64,000 nucleotides of DNA from Arsenicibacter sp965247375. GTDB lineage: Bacteria; Bacteroidota; Bacteroidia; Cytophagales; Spirosomataceae. The notes below the pieces were generated by a model that was not told the origin of the DNA, did not search any database, and worked only from the letters and a program-made list of their open reading frames with translations. Both the position numbers and the translations under genes were made by a program. The stretch covers positions 1 through 64,000 of the forward strand of contig CBDFHU010000087.1 in NCBI GenBank assembly GCA_965247375.1, written 5' to 3'. This document shows, one piece after another, positions 47,110 to 55,758 of this stretch (within the stretch, counting starts at the first letter, position 1; each line of letters begins with the position of its first letter).

Positions 47110-48147
47110 ATGAAAAACCGATTCTTTTTCCTGTTGCTGTGGCTGGGGTCAACCGCATTGCATGCCCAGCGCACGTTTACAAACCCGATTAAAAACTCAG
47201 GCCCTGACCCGTGGGTAACACAGAAAGACGGCTGGTACTACTACATGAACACGACCGGCCGCAACCTGACCCTGTGGAAAACCAAAAATATAGCCGATCT
47301 GGCCTCGGCCGAACATAAAGTCATTTACACGCCGCCGGCCAAAGAGCAATACTCCCGCGAGCTGTGGGCCCCGGAAATTCACTTCATTCGCGGCAAATGG
47401 TATGTCTACTTTGCTGCCGATAGCGGCCGGAACGTGAACCACCGGATGTGGGTAGTTGAAAACGACTCGCCGGACCCGATGCAGGGTACCTGGGTGCTGA
47501 AAGGCAAACTCGCTGATCCGGGCGATCACTGGGCAATCGACATGACTGTCAAGGAGTTTAAAGGGAAACTATACGCGGCCTGGTCGGGCTGGGAAGGGCC
47601 GATCAACGGACGGCAGGATATTTACATCGCCGAACTCGAAAATCCGTGGACGATAAAAGGCGACCGCATCCGGTTGTCGAAGCCGGATCTGCCGTGGGAA
47701 ATGCACGGCGATGTGCCGCAGGAGTGGCAGAAAAACGGCGAAGTACCGAAGGTGTTTGTGAATGAAGGTCCTGAGTTTCTGGAACACAACGGCAAACTAT
47801 TCCTGATCTATTCGGCCAATGCCTGCTGGCTGGATTACTGCCTGGGCATGTTGCAGTACAGCGGCAAAGGCAGCCTGCTGGACCCGAAAAACTGGAAAAA
47901 ATCGCAGACGCCTGTGTTTGTACAGGCTCCCGAAAACAACGTATGGGCACCGGGGCACGGTGGTTTCTTTACCTCGGCCGATGGTAAGCAGAACTGGATG
48001 ATTTACCACGCTAATCCGTCGGCTACGGATGGCTGCGGTAACAAGCGGGCGCCACACATTCAGCCGTTTACGTGGAATGCCGACGGAACGCCGAATTTCG
48101 GTAAGCCTATGGCCAAAGTCCCGATGGCCGCCCCGACAGACTTGTAA
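47110..48147 (+). CDS. Secreted GH43 family glycoside hydrolase
   Basis: About 345 residues from the ATG at 47110, where the signal peptide ending TALHAQ begins. The five-bladed propeller of GH43 starts FTNPIKNSGPDPWVTQKDGWYYYMNT, in which GPDPW holds the catalytic-base Asp. Later landmarks are ELWAPEIHFIRGKWYVYFAAD, WAIDMTVKEF (pKa-modulating Asp), NEGPEFLEHNGKLFLIYSA (acid Glu in the usual EGP motif) and VWAPGHGGFFTSADGKQNWMIYHA. GH43 enzymes are mostly arabinofuranosidases or xylosidases. No carbohydrate-binding module follows. A palindromic repeat overlaps the stop region. Confidence 0.92.
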   Translation: MKNRFFFLLLWLGSTALHAQRTFTNPIKNSGPDPWVTQKDGWYYYMNTTGRNLTLWKTKNIADLASAEHKVIYTPPAKEQYSRELWAPEIHFIRGKWYVYFAADSGRNVNHRMWVVENDSPDPMQGTWVLKGKLADPGDHWAIDMTVKEFKGKLYAAWSGWEGPINGRQDIYIAELENPWTIKGDRIRLSKPDLPWEMHGDVPQEWQKNGEVPKVFVNEGPEFLEHNGKLFLIYSANACWLDYCLGMLQYSGKGSLLDPKNWKKSQTPVFVQAPENNVWAPGHGGFFTSADGKQNWMIYHANPSATDGCGNKRAPHIQPFTWNADGTPNFGKPMAKVPMAAPTDL

Positions 48148-48221
48148 CACGGAATGGTATTCCGTGCTCCATTGCTTATCAGTCGCTTATATGACGTACG
48201 GAATGGCATTCCGTACGTCAT
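48144..48221. repeat. Two ACGGAATG/CATTCCGT palindromes between convergent genes (copies 5 and 6)
   Basis: Copy 5 (48144-48170) is GTAACACGGAATG against TATTCCGTGCTCC. Copy 6 (48192-48221) is a perfect 14-bp stem, TGACGTACGGAATG against CATTCCGTACGTCA, around one G. They separate the stops of the GH43 gene (plus) and the phosphoesterase gene (minus) and probably act as a two-way terminator. Confidence 0.85.
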
Positions 48222-48222
48222 G

Positions 48223-50085
48223 CTAGTACGCCAGCCGCGCTATTTTGCCGTCCATGGTCGTGACGAGCAGTTCACGCTTGCCCAGTGGCCAGATGCGGTT
48301 CACCATGGCATTCGACAGCTTATGTACCCACGCCACCTGTTTTGTCTGCTTGTCGATGGCATACACGGCGCCGTCGTCGGTCGGGACAAACAGGTAATTA
48401 TCCCGCTCCGCAACCGGCGACGGGCTGATTTCGTAGCCATACCGGCAATTCACAAACCAGCTGCCCTTGCCGTCCGGCGACGACGTCGGAATGGCCCATA
48501 CGGAATCCTGCATACACTTTACATAGATCAGCGCTTTATCGGCCGAGACGCCGATGGATTCAAAGCCTTTGTGCTCACTGCTTTTCCAGATGTCTTTGCC
48601 GGTTTGGGTGTCAATGGCCGTGACGGTGCGGTCGGGTGTCTGAATAAACAGACGATTATTGACCAGAACCGGTATACAGGCGGCCGGTGAGAAATTCCGG
48701 AGCTTGTTGTTGGTCCAGGTCCAGACGAGGTTACCGGTTGCCTTGTTGAGTGCATACAGGCTGGAGCCCCACGAGCCGATATACACGTTGTGTTTGTCGG
48801 TTACCGGCACCGATTCGATAAAGCCGTTGATCCCGCCGAACTCCCAGACCGTTGAGCCGTCTTTGAGCGATAATGCCCGGAATTTTCCCTCCGAACTGCC
48901 AATAAACACCTGCTTCCCGTCAATTAACGGTGACGCAACGATAGGTTTGCCGGTTTCCTGTTTCCAGATTAATACGCCGGACTTGCGGTTGAGGCAATAG
49001 ATAATGCCGTCGGTTGAGGCCACCACCACGCGGTTTCCGTCAATGGCGGGCGTTGAGTAGACCTTACCGCCGGTTGCAAACTTCCAGACCGTGCCGCCGG
49101 TTTTGGCCGACAGGGCCACAATGTAGCCCTGCGTGTTCGGGTAAATGCAGAGCCCTTTTGCTTCGGTAATGCCCGCGCCAACGTCGCTGCTATCCTGTTT
49201 CTGCCAGACGGCTTTTACGTTACTGAACGTTTTATTGGCCTGAAAGTCAGGGCGGGGATAGGTTTTGGTTTCCTGCGCAAAGTGATGGTTCTGTAACGGA
49301 ATGGTCCGCCAGACCGGTTTGGTTTCACCGCCCGGTGTCCGCTCCGCAAACGTCATGGTATCGTTCTGAATCGTCACCAGATTATAACCGCCAACGGCAT
49401 CTTTGGCCCGCAGATTCGAACGGCCCATCGTGCCTGGAATGCCTTCGTAGTCCATGGCCCGGTTCGCGTGTCCGTGCCCGCACATGGCCGCCTGCACATT
49501 CGTCTTTTTCAGCTCATCAATTATCAGATACCAGTTGGCCAGTGACTCGTCGAGCGGGTAGTGGTTCATGAAAATAACCGGCTGATTGGTCCCTTTCAGC
49601 TGCTCCGCCTCCGACCGCAGCCAGAGCACATCTTCACGGGCAACCAGTCCCGGCGACATCCGCATGTTGGGGCCGCTGCCACAGCCGATAAACCGGTATT
49701 TGCCGAAGGTGAACGAAAACCGCTCGGCACCGAAAAACTTCCGGAAGCTGTTGCAGCCGTTTTCCGACCATTTGGTGTCGTGGTTGCCCGGAAAAATATA
49801 CCACTTCTTGTTCAGTCCATCAATGATCTGTTTGGCCTGCCGGAATTCTTCGTCGGAGCCGTAGTCGGTCACGTCGCCGGTAAAGACCACAAAATCAATG
49901 TCGGTCATGGCGTTGAGGTCGGTCACGGTGCGCTGTAAATCTTCGGCAGCGGTGGCAGGGGCGCCCACGTGCGTATCCGTCACGAAAGCAAACCGGATGG
50001 GCCGTTCTGTGGTGGTCTGTGCTATCGACAGACTGACTGACAGGAGGAAAGATAGAAAAAGGGAAAGATGTACTTTGGTATACAT
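48223..50085 (-). CDS. Secreted metallophosphoesterase fused to a PQQ-type beta-propeller
   Basis: About 621 residues from the ATG at 50085, start of the signal peptide ending SLSIAQ; the frame is open for 66 more codons but these overlap the divergent gene and are not signal-like. Residues of about 30-290 are a calcineurin-like phosphoesterase: FAFVTDTHVG (DxH), VFTGDVTDYGSDEEF (GDxxD), FPGNHDTKW (GNHD) and MCGHGHANR (GHxH). The rest is a propeller with repeated blocks such as GGTVWKFATGGKVYSTPAI and TGNLVWTWTNNKL, like BamB/PQQ-domain proteins. The substrate is unknown. The divergent neighbour is a nucleoside hydrolase, so nucleotide or nucleoside salvage outside the cytoplasm is a reasonable guess. 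Confidence 0.87.
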   Translation of the reverse strand: MYTKVHLSLFLSFLLSVSLSIAQTTTERPIRFAFVTDTHVGAPATAAEDLQRTVTDLNAMTDIDFVVFTGDVTDYGSDEEFRQAKQIIDGLNKKWYIFPGNHDTKWSENGCNSFRKFFGAERFSFTFGKYRFIGCGSGPNMRMSPGLVAREDVLWLRSEAEQLKGTNQPVIFMNHYPLDESLANWYLIIDELKKTNVQAAMCGHGHANRAMDYEGIPGTMGRSNLRAKDAVGGYNLVTIQNDTMTFAERTPGGETKPVWRTIPLQNHHFAQETKTYPRPDFQANKTFSNVKAVWQKQDSSDVGAGITEAKGLCIYPNTQGYIVALSAKTGGTVWKFATGGKVYSTPAIDGNRVVVASTDGIIYCLNRKSGVLIWKQETGKPIVASPLIDGKQVFIGSSEGKFRALSLKDGSTVWEFGGINGFIESVPVTDKHNVYIGSWGSSLYALNKATGNLVWTWTNNKLRNFSPAACIPVLVNNRLFIQTPDRTVTAIDTQTGKDIWKSSEHKGFESIGVSADKALIYVKCMQDSVWAIPTSSPDGKGSWFVNCRYGYEISPSPVAERDNYLFVPTDDGAVYAIDKQTKQVAWVHKLSNAMVNRIWPLGKRELLVTTMDGKIARLAY

Positions 50086-50158
50086 AACGATTGATAAACG
50101 AATACACATCAGGTATACACGCGGTTTGTAACGGATATGCCTGATGTGGTTGCAAGAT

Positions 50159-51169
50159 ATGAAAATGCTGACCCGAATCCTTTTCTGCACGCTTATTCTG
50201 ATCGCTGCCCGTCCGGAGATGCGGGCGCAGGGCCGGCCGCCGGAGCGCCGGCCGCCAGTGCCGGTTATTTTTGACACGGACATGGGACCTGACTACGACG
50301 ATGTGGGCGCTATTGCGTTGCTGCACGCGCTGGCCGACAGCGGGCAGGCACGTATCCTGGCGACCGTTGCCAGCACGACCTATCCGCGGGTGGCGGCGGT
50401 GCTGGATGTGTTCAATACCTACTTTAAGCGTCCGCGTATACCCATCGGCGTGCCTAAAGGGGCGGCTGTCAACGAAGGCGATTTTCAGCACTGGTCGGAC
50501 ACGCTGGTGGTTCGCTATCCGCACCGGATCAGTCAAAACGATCAGGCGGCTGATGCGGTAACGGTCTACCGGCAGGTGCTGGCTAAACAACCCGACCACA
50601 GCGTCACAATTGTTACCGTCGGTTTTCTGACGAATCTGGCCAACCTGCTGGCTTCTCCGGCCGATCAGTATTCCCCGCTGACCGGCAAGGAGCTGGTGGC
50701 CCGGAAGGTGGCGCGGCTGGTCAGTATGGCGGGTTGGTTTCCCAACGGCCGTGAGTTTAATGTGCATAAAGACGCTAAATCGTCGCAGCAGGTTTTTGAT
50801 CAATGGCCTACAGAGATAATTCTGAGCGGATTTGACATCGGGAAGGAAATTAAAACCGGTCTGCCGCTGGTCCGGAACGCCGCCATCCGGAATAGTCCGG
50901 TGAAGGATGTGTTTGCGATTTGTCTGCCCAAAGCGGAGGGCGACCGTCAGGGTCGGATGAGCTGGGACCAGACCGCTGTGCTTGTTGCCATCAAGGGTAC
51001 CGGGGGCTATTATACCCTGAAACCGGGGCGGATGCGGGTGGCTGCTGACGGGTCCAATACGTGGGACGAGCAGGGGAAAGGGCATTTTTACCTTGTGCCT
51101 GCCATGCCGGTGCCGCAGGTGACTGCCATTATCGACCAGCTGATGCAGCACCAGCCGGCCGGAAAATAG
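50159..51169 (+). CDS. Secreted inosine/uridine-preferring nucleoside hydrolase
   Basis: About 336 residues; ATG codons at 50144 and 50159 are both possible and I favour the second, which starts a compact signal peptide (MKMLTRILFCTLILIAARPEMRAQ). The calcium/ribose-binding motif FDTDMGPDYDDVGA is intact. A VTIVTVGFLTNLANLL segment and the AGWFPNGREFNVHKDAKSSQQVF stretch are typical of IUNH enzymes, though the family NxxxD element is here NVHKD. The enzyme splits nucleosides into base and ribose; export to the periplasm is the point of difference from cytoplasmic relatives. It is divergent from the phosphoesterase gene with only about 70 bp between starts. Confidence 0.88.
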   Translation: MKMLTRILFCTLILIAARPEMRAQGRPPERRPPVPVIFDTDMGPDYDDVGAIALLHALADSGQARILATVASTTYPRVAAVLDVFNTYFKRPRIPIGVPKGAAVNEGDFQHWSDTLVVRYPHRISQNDQAADAVTVYRQVLAKQPDHSVTIVTVGFLTNLANLLASPADQYSPLTGKELVARKVARLVSMAGWFPNGREFNVHKDAKSSQQVFDQWPTEIILSGFDIGKEIKTGLPLVRNAAIRNSPVKDVFAICLPKAEGDRQGRMSWDQTAVLVAIKGTGGYYTLKPGRMRVAADGSNTWDEQGKGHFYLVPAMPVPQVTAIIDQLMQHQPAGK

Positions 51170-51255
51170 GAAACTGAACGAAGCTAGAGGCCAGTGGTTT
51201 ACGGGTAAATGCTGCCGGCTGGCGGCATAACACCAACCCTTTTCCCTGTACCACG

Positions 51256-52071
51256 ATGAAACGAATCTCAATCTGGGCACACCGCCATACGCTTCCGGCA
51301 ATCAGCCTGATTATTCTGTTTGAAACCATCAATGCGCTGATCGGCCTGACGCTCGGGGCCGGTATCTGGTCGGCGGGTTTGCCGATAGGGCTTACGTCGC
51401 CCTGGTTCTTGCACGGACTGGTGGCCCTGCTGGTCGGCGCTGCTGCCGGCATGCAGGACTACGGGAAAATCGTCGGGCAACTGTCGCGCCGGATGAAGCA
51501 TGCGGGTCTGTTCGGAGTCTTTACGCTGAACTTATGCCTGTTCATAGCCTGCGGGGCGATTTGGGCAGAGCGTTCGCAGACCCTGCATCCGTCGGGGGGG
51601 CTGGGGAGTTATAGCCGGATTGAAGCCGGGCGTGATTCGGGGCGGGCCGTTAGTGCTACGGAAGGCGATTATGTCCGTGAAAAAGCGCTGCGGCAGCAAA
51701 AAAAGGCCGGCGTGTTCCGGAACGTGCTCCGCCGCGATGACACACCGGCCGGCAAGGACCTGACCGGTACCCGCATTGGCTACATCTTTTTGTTCTTACT
51801 GGACCTTACGCTGGCTTATTTCTCGGTGCCGCTGGCCTGCGGGCTGCTCTGTGCCGAGAAGGCATTTCTGGCCGCGCTGGTGTTCCTGCTGGGCACAGGC
51901 GTGTTGTCGGGCGGCATTTATTTCCTGATCCGTGCCCTGAAACCGGACCTGAAACTATACCGCGACATGACCCGCGACGAACGCAAGCGGGAAGGCCGCC
52001 GCTATTTCCGGACCTGGCTGGCGACCCTTGGCGGCGTAGTGTTGCTGGGGCTGCTGGCCTCGGTGTTGTAA
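51256..52071 (+). CDS. Multi-pass membrane protein of unknown function
   Basis: A 271-residue protein. Hydrophobic segments lie near residues 15-35, 50-68, 85-103, 173-195, 200-222 and 250-270. A polar, charged stretch sits between the third and fourth (about 104-170, with RDSGRAVSATEGDYVREKALRQQKKAG). The loop contains no motif I recognise, and I cannot name a family. It stands alone after the nucleoside hydrolase gene (86 bp gap) and before a decayed gene. Confidence 0.65.
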   Translation: MKRISIWAHRHTLPAISLIILFETINALIGLTLGAGIWSAGLPIGLTSPWFLHGLVALLVGAAAGMQDYGKIVGQLSRRMKHAGLFGVFTLNLCLFIACGAIWAERSQTLHPSGGLGSYSRIEAGRDSGRAVSATEGDYVREKALRQQKKAGVFRNVLRRDDTPAGKDLTGTRIGYIFLFLLDLTLAYFSVPLACGLLCAEKAFLAALVFLLGTGVLSGGIYFLIRALKPDLKLYRDMTRDERKREGRRYFRTWLATLGGVVLLGLLASVL

Positions 52072-52072
52072 G

Positions 52073-52349
52073 ATTAACCGGAAATACGCGGGTGGACTGC
52101 TATTCGCCGCGTTTGTTCCGGTGATCTGCCTGGCTTTCAGCATGACCGGTCATGATGACATTGACTTGGCGAAAAGGGAAATTTTACTTCGCCGGATCGG
52201 CCATGAACTGCTTCTTCAGTCGGGCGACAGTACCTCACGGGTGCTTCCGGTAAAAAGATTACCGGAGTGAATGCCAGATCAGTTTTGAAAATGCTCTTAC
52301 GTTTCAACCGGATTTTCTGGTTAAGACGACCCGCCAATGTTCGGGTTGA
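52073..52349 (+). pseudogene. Frameshifted, truncated remnant of a small exported protein
   Basis: From 52073 one frame encodes INRKYAGGLLFAAFVPVICL (a signal-like segment), then TGHDDIDLAKREILLRRIGHELLLQSGD and STSRVLPVKRLPE before a stop at 52268-52270. In the next frame (52269-52349) the same protein continues as ECQISFENALTFQPDFLVKTTRQCSG. I recall Bacteroidota proteins with the order LARREILLRRIGHE, SGDSTSRVLPV, then FENEFTFQPDSLV, so this is one gene broken by a frameshift. The start codon is lost (ATT at the ATG position) and the 3' part is missing. Confidence 0.6.
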
Positions 52350-52728
52350 CACAGACTCACTGCTATGTGCCTGTTTGTCTGGATGGGGTAAAAGTAAGTA
52401 ATAGCGTGAAATATCCGGATGGTAATTATATATGAGGCTGTAGGTTATTGATATAGAGTAGCATAGCTTTGCGTGATTCTTGCTGCTTAGCTGAATTGAT
52501 ATGGATGATATCAGGAATTAATAGCTATTGCTTGTTTATAGAAAATATGCCGGTCAGAGACCGGCTAATGCTCGGACGTAGTTCAAACTACGCCAACGGG
52601 CGAGGCTTACCGTTTACGTTTGTAGAAAGAGTAAACCTTTCAAGATGGCATTTGATAAGCGGAACAGATGCGGGTAAACCATTTCGGGAATGCCGGGTTT
52701 CTATAAGTACACCTGCCCGACCCGCCCC
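52350..52728. other. Gene-free stretch with two adjacent hairpins
   Basis: A perfect 7-bp stem GCCGGTC/GACCGGC with loop AGA lies at 52549-52565. It is followed by CGTAGTT/AACTACG (52577-52592), a palindrome like that at 34521-34538. No gene is convincing; the AT-rich part before 52545 shows nothing clear. A small structured RNA or a repeat element would fit. Confidence 0.45.
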
Positions 52729-54057
52729 ATGACAACCTGGCTTCAGCAGTATTGGCAACAGCTTAAGGAATCACTCTGGTTTGTTCCTGTCCTGATGATA
52801 CTTGCGTCATTCGGGCTGGCCTATGGGCTGGTAGAGTTCGATGTACATACCAGCTGGCAAGGACAAAAACGGCTTCCACTCCTGTTTGGTACGGGAGCTG
52901 ACGGAGCCAGGGGTATGTTAGCGGCCATTTCCGGTTCCATGCTTACTGTAGCCGCGCTGGTCTTTTCCTTAACGCTGGCCACCATTACCCAGGTTAGCAG
53001 CCAGTACTCGCCACGCGTATTACGCAACTTCATGCGCGATCGCATCAATCAGGTGGTCATGGGCTACTTTGTGAGTGTTTTTGCCTACTGTCTCCTCGTG
53101 CTGGGCACTATCCGCGGAACTGACGAAATAAAATTTGTTCCTGCGACGGCCGTGCTGGCGGGATTGATCCTGGCTCTGGGTGGTGTAGCCGCCCTGATTT
53201 TCTTTATTCATCATATCGCTGAATCACTCCAGACCGGTACTATTGTTCAGCATATTTTCCGCGAAACCGGCAAAGCCATCGAGCATCTGTTTCCCGATCA
53301 GTTCGGCGAACCCATAGACGATTCCAAAAAGGCAGAGGCTGCCCTGCGCTATGCCAATGAGCAAACAGGCTGGCATGCCGTTCAGACCAGTCAATCGGGC
53401 TATCTGCAACGCATTAACACCGATGGCCTTCTCAAATGGGCGATCCGGAATCAGGTTGTCGTGCGTATTGAGAAAGAGATGGGGGCTTTTGTGGGCGAAG
53501 AGACCGTACTCTTTAACGTCCGTGGTGGCATGGAACGACCTGATCCCGCCGAAGCTGACTGGCCTGACGATTTAATGACCTTTGTCAGCATTGGCCGACA
53601 CCGGAATGTAGAACAGGATGTAGCCTTTGGGATCCAGCAGCTGGTTGATATAGCGCTGAAAGCACTCTCGCCGGGTATTAATGACACGACGACCGCAATA
53701 ATGGCGATAGACTACCTGGGGGCTGTGGCAGAACGACTAGCCCGGCGCGAGTTTCCAACCCGCCTGCGTTCCGATGGTAAGCATCTGCGGGTTCTGCTGC
53801 GCAGTCCGGGTTTTGATGACTATGTCCGGCTGGCGTTTGACCTTCCCCGCATTAATGCAAAAGGAAACCACGCTGTTTTACGACGGTTGCTTCGCGCGCT
53901 GGAACTGGTGAATGATGTCTGTTCAGCAGACCGCAAACCGATCCTGAGGCAGCAGGCTTCTCTTCTGGCAACCTGCGCCGGGCAAACGCTCAATAGTGAT
54001 TACGAAAAGCAACAAGTACTCGACTTGTACAACAGGTTGCAGAAGACGTGGTTGTAG
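52729..54057 (+). CDS. DUF2254 membrane protein
   Basis: About 442 residues from the ATG at 52729; an in-frame ATG 39 bp upstream is less likely. Two N-terminal membrane helices (ESLWFVPVLMILASFGLAYGLV; SMLTVAALVFSLTLATITQ) are followed by the family core SSQYSPRVLRNFMRDRINQVVMGYFVSVFAYCLLVL and a third and fourth helix (FVPATAVLAGLILALGGVAALIFFIHHIA). The large cytoplasmic domain includes VEQDVAFGIQQLVDIALKALSPGINDTTTAIMAIDYL. DUF2254 has no assigned biochemical role. The gene is alone in its strand context. Confidence 0.9.
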   Translation: MTTWLQQYWQQLKESLWFVPVLMILASFGLAYGLVEFDVHTSWQGQKRLPLLFGTGADGARGMLAAISGSMLTVAALVFSLTLATITQVSSQYSPRVLRNFMRDRINQVVMGYFVSVFAYCLLVLGTIRGTDEIKFVPATAVLAGLILALGGVAALIFFIHHIAESLQTGTIVQHIFRETGKAIEHLFPDQFGEPIDDSKKAEAALRYANEQTGWHAVQTSQSGYLQRINTDGLLKWAIRNQVVVRIEKEMGAFVGEETVLFNVRGGMERPDPAEADWPDDLMTFVSIGRHRNVEQDVAFGIQQLVDIALKALSPGINDTTTAIMAIDYLGAVAERLARREFPTRLRSDGKHLRVLLRSPGFDDYVRLAFDLPRINAKGNHAVLRRLLRALELVNDVCSADRKPILRQQASLLATCAGQTLNSDYEKQQVLDLYNRLQKTWL

Positions 54058-54217
54058 GTAATTAACCAGCTCATTACCAATAAGGAAAAAGCCCTTAAAG
54101 CGTCCTTTTCTAACCAGATTCTAAGCTCACGTTAAGGGATTACTAAGGCCTCCGCTGTTTATTGAATACAACCAGTTAACAGGTGCAATTGATAACTTTC
54201 ATAACTCAACGGACAAT

Positions 54218-54784
54218 ATGACTACTCAACAACCAACAACAGAGAAGACAAAGACGTCTAAACTTAGTTTGGACCCTAAAAATGTACTGTACATCGTCAT
54301 CATTCTATTAGGGATTGGCTGCGCGTACCTACTTTACACGAATTGGCAGTTGAAAAACGAATTTGGTAACGAACGTAATGCCATGCGGGTTACCGCGCAC
54401 AACAACCAGCTTTCGGCTAATCAGCAGCAGCTAAACTTTGGGATGAAAGCCTTTGCCTGGGCCGTTCGTAACGCCCTCCTGCAAGATAAGTCCGGCGAAA
54501 TCAATGAGTATTTCAATACGCTTGTACAAAATAAGGGTATACAGGAAGTATTACTGGTTGATCCCGCCGGGAGGGTGACGTTGTCTACAAATAAGAAGAA
54601 TCAGGGTATTGTGTTTGCCAGCCGTTTTCCGGACTATCTGCTTCAGAAAGAGGATATCTACTTTAATAACAACGTCGTTTATGAACTTTCGGCACCGATA
54701 ATGGCGCCCAATAAGCGATTAGGTACCCTCGTGCTGTTTTACAAGCCAACGCCTGTTCTGCCTGCCCCCGCTACAGACGAATAA
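54218..54784 (+). CDS. Single-pass membrane protein with small sensor-like domain
   Basis: A 188-residue protein. A polar N-terminus (20 residues) precedes one membrane helix (VLYIVIILLGIGCAYLLYT), then a helical stretch and an alpha/beta domain (about 75-175). The domain reads WAVRNALLQDKSGEINEYFNTLVQNKGIQEVLLVDPAGRVTLSTNKKNQG, with a PAS/Cache-like strand order: VLLVDPAGRVTLSTN, then YELSAPIMAPNKRLGTLVLFYKP. There is no output domain. Similar single-domain proteins may modulate partner sensors. I cannot name the family. Confidence 0.65.
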   Translation: MTTQQPTTEKTKTSKLSLDPKNVLYIVIILLGIGCAYLLYTNWQLKNEFGNERNAMRVTAHNNQLSANQQQLNFGMKAFAWAVRNALLQDKSGEINEYFNTLVQNKGIQEVLLVDPAGRVTLSTNKKNQGIVFASRFPDYLLQKEDIYFNNNVVYELSAPIMAPNKRLGTLVLFYKPTPVLPAPATDE

Positions 54785-54933
54785 CGGACCGGTCATCTGT
54801 CATGATCGGGAGCTGGCTCTGAGGCGTCTGATATCAATGGTAAGATTTTTCTGCACCCGGGCAGCCCCGCCATTCTGTCCCGGCTATCCGCGCTTACATC
54901 CCAAAAGACGCCTGACCAAACTGGTAAACAAGT

Positions 54934-55014
54934 ATGATCAATATCGTTAACACCATCAGCAACTGGCTCTTTAAGGGCTGGGAAAGCATCGGGCGTATTT
55001 TGGCCGTTGGGTAG
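54934..55014 (+). CDS. Possible 26-residue peptide (weak)
   Basis: ATG at 54934 opens a frame reading NIVNTISNWLFKGWESIGRILAV, short and amphipathic, ending TAG at 55012-55014. It stands in a 350-bp gap and just before a strong terminator (55093-55127). It could also be the tail of a decayed gene. The rest of the gap shows no coding signal. Confidence 0.2.
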   Translation: MINIVNTISNWLFKGWESIGRILAVG

Positions 55015-55092
55015 AAATGTCCAGGCGTATTTGTCTTTCATTGCCCGGAACTATGCGTAGACAAAGCCAAATTACAAGGATATACGTTTTGT

Positions 55093-55127
55093 AAAAAAAT
55101 CACAGGCCATTAAGCCTGCGATTTTTT
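55093..55127. terminator. Bidirectional terminator
   Basis: AAAAAAATCACAGGC faces GCCTGCGATTTTTT across CATTAA. It lies between the plus-strand genes ending at 54784 and the minus-strand AhpD-like gene. Confidence 0.85.
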
Positions 55128-55136
55128 ACAATAGAC

Positions 55137-55589
55137 TTATGCAAGACTTTCTCCTATCAGCAGATGAGTACTTAAGATAACCCTGTTCCAAAGGTTGATG
55201 GTAATTACGGTCGTTATAATATCTGCAATTTGGGTTTCGCTGAAAAATTGCAAGGCGTTTGAATAGGTTTCGTCTGATAAGCCATTTTTATGGATTAATG
55301 TTATTTCTTCCGTTATTGCCAGCACTACTTTTTCTTCGTCCGTAAAAATACCTTCAGCTTCTCTCCAGGCACTCAATAGAAAAATACGCTGATTTGTTTC
55401 ACCATTTTTAAGTGCGTCCTGCGTATGAATATTGATACAATATGCACAACCGTTGACTTGTGAGGCACGGATCTTTATAAGCTCTTTGGTTGACTTAGAT
55501 AGAGAGCAGGTTGAAAGATAAATTTCCAGACCAACCATCGCTTTCAGGGCATTTGGCGCAGCTTCCTTAATGTTGAATCGTTTTTGCAT
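55137..55589 (-). CDS. AhpD/carboxymuconolactone decarboxylase-like protein
   Basis: A 150-residue protein of normal length for the AhpD-like peroxidase group. The active-site block is IKIRASQVNGCAYCINIHTQDALKNGE, with the redox CxxC (CAYC) and the following His of the family. KVVLAITEEITLIHKNGLSDETY and IADIITTVITINLWNRV are the usual flanking helices. Such proteins give alkylhydroperoxidase activity or act in small-molecule metabolism. From here to the window end the DNA becomes clearly more AT-rich than the preceding 55 kb, suggesting an accessory segment. Confidence 0.9.
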   Translation of the reverse strand: MQKRFNIKEAAPNALKAMVGLEIYLSTCSLSKSTKELIKIRASQVNGCAYCINIHTQDALKNGETNQRIFLLSAWREAEGIFTDEEKVVLAITEEITLIHKNGLSDETYSNALQFFSETQIADIITTVITINLWNRVILSTHLLIGESLA

Positions 55590-55758
55590 TGCATTATTCT
55601 GTTAAAGTTGTTCAATGCAAAATTGGAGAACAGAGAAATGGAAAAACTTAAACTAGTTTAAGAAAGGAGCCTTGTTAGGCTTCATTTGACCTACGTCCGT
55701 GTGTTAGCCCGTCGCTGACCGGCATTAACTGTCAAACATCAATCCGGTACGGGTAGGG

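Noticed and set aside
50085..50283. Extended N-terminus of the phosphoesterase gene on the minus strand
   Set aside because: It overlaps the divergent nucleoside hydrolase start, is Arg-rich without family similarity, and a clear signal peptide starts at 50085.
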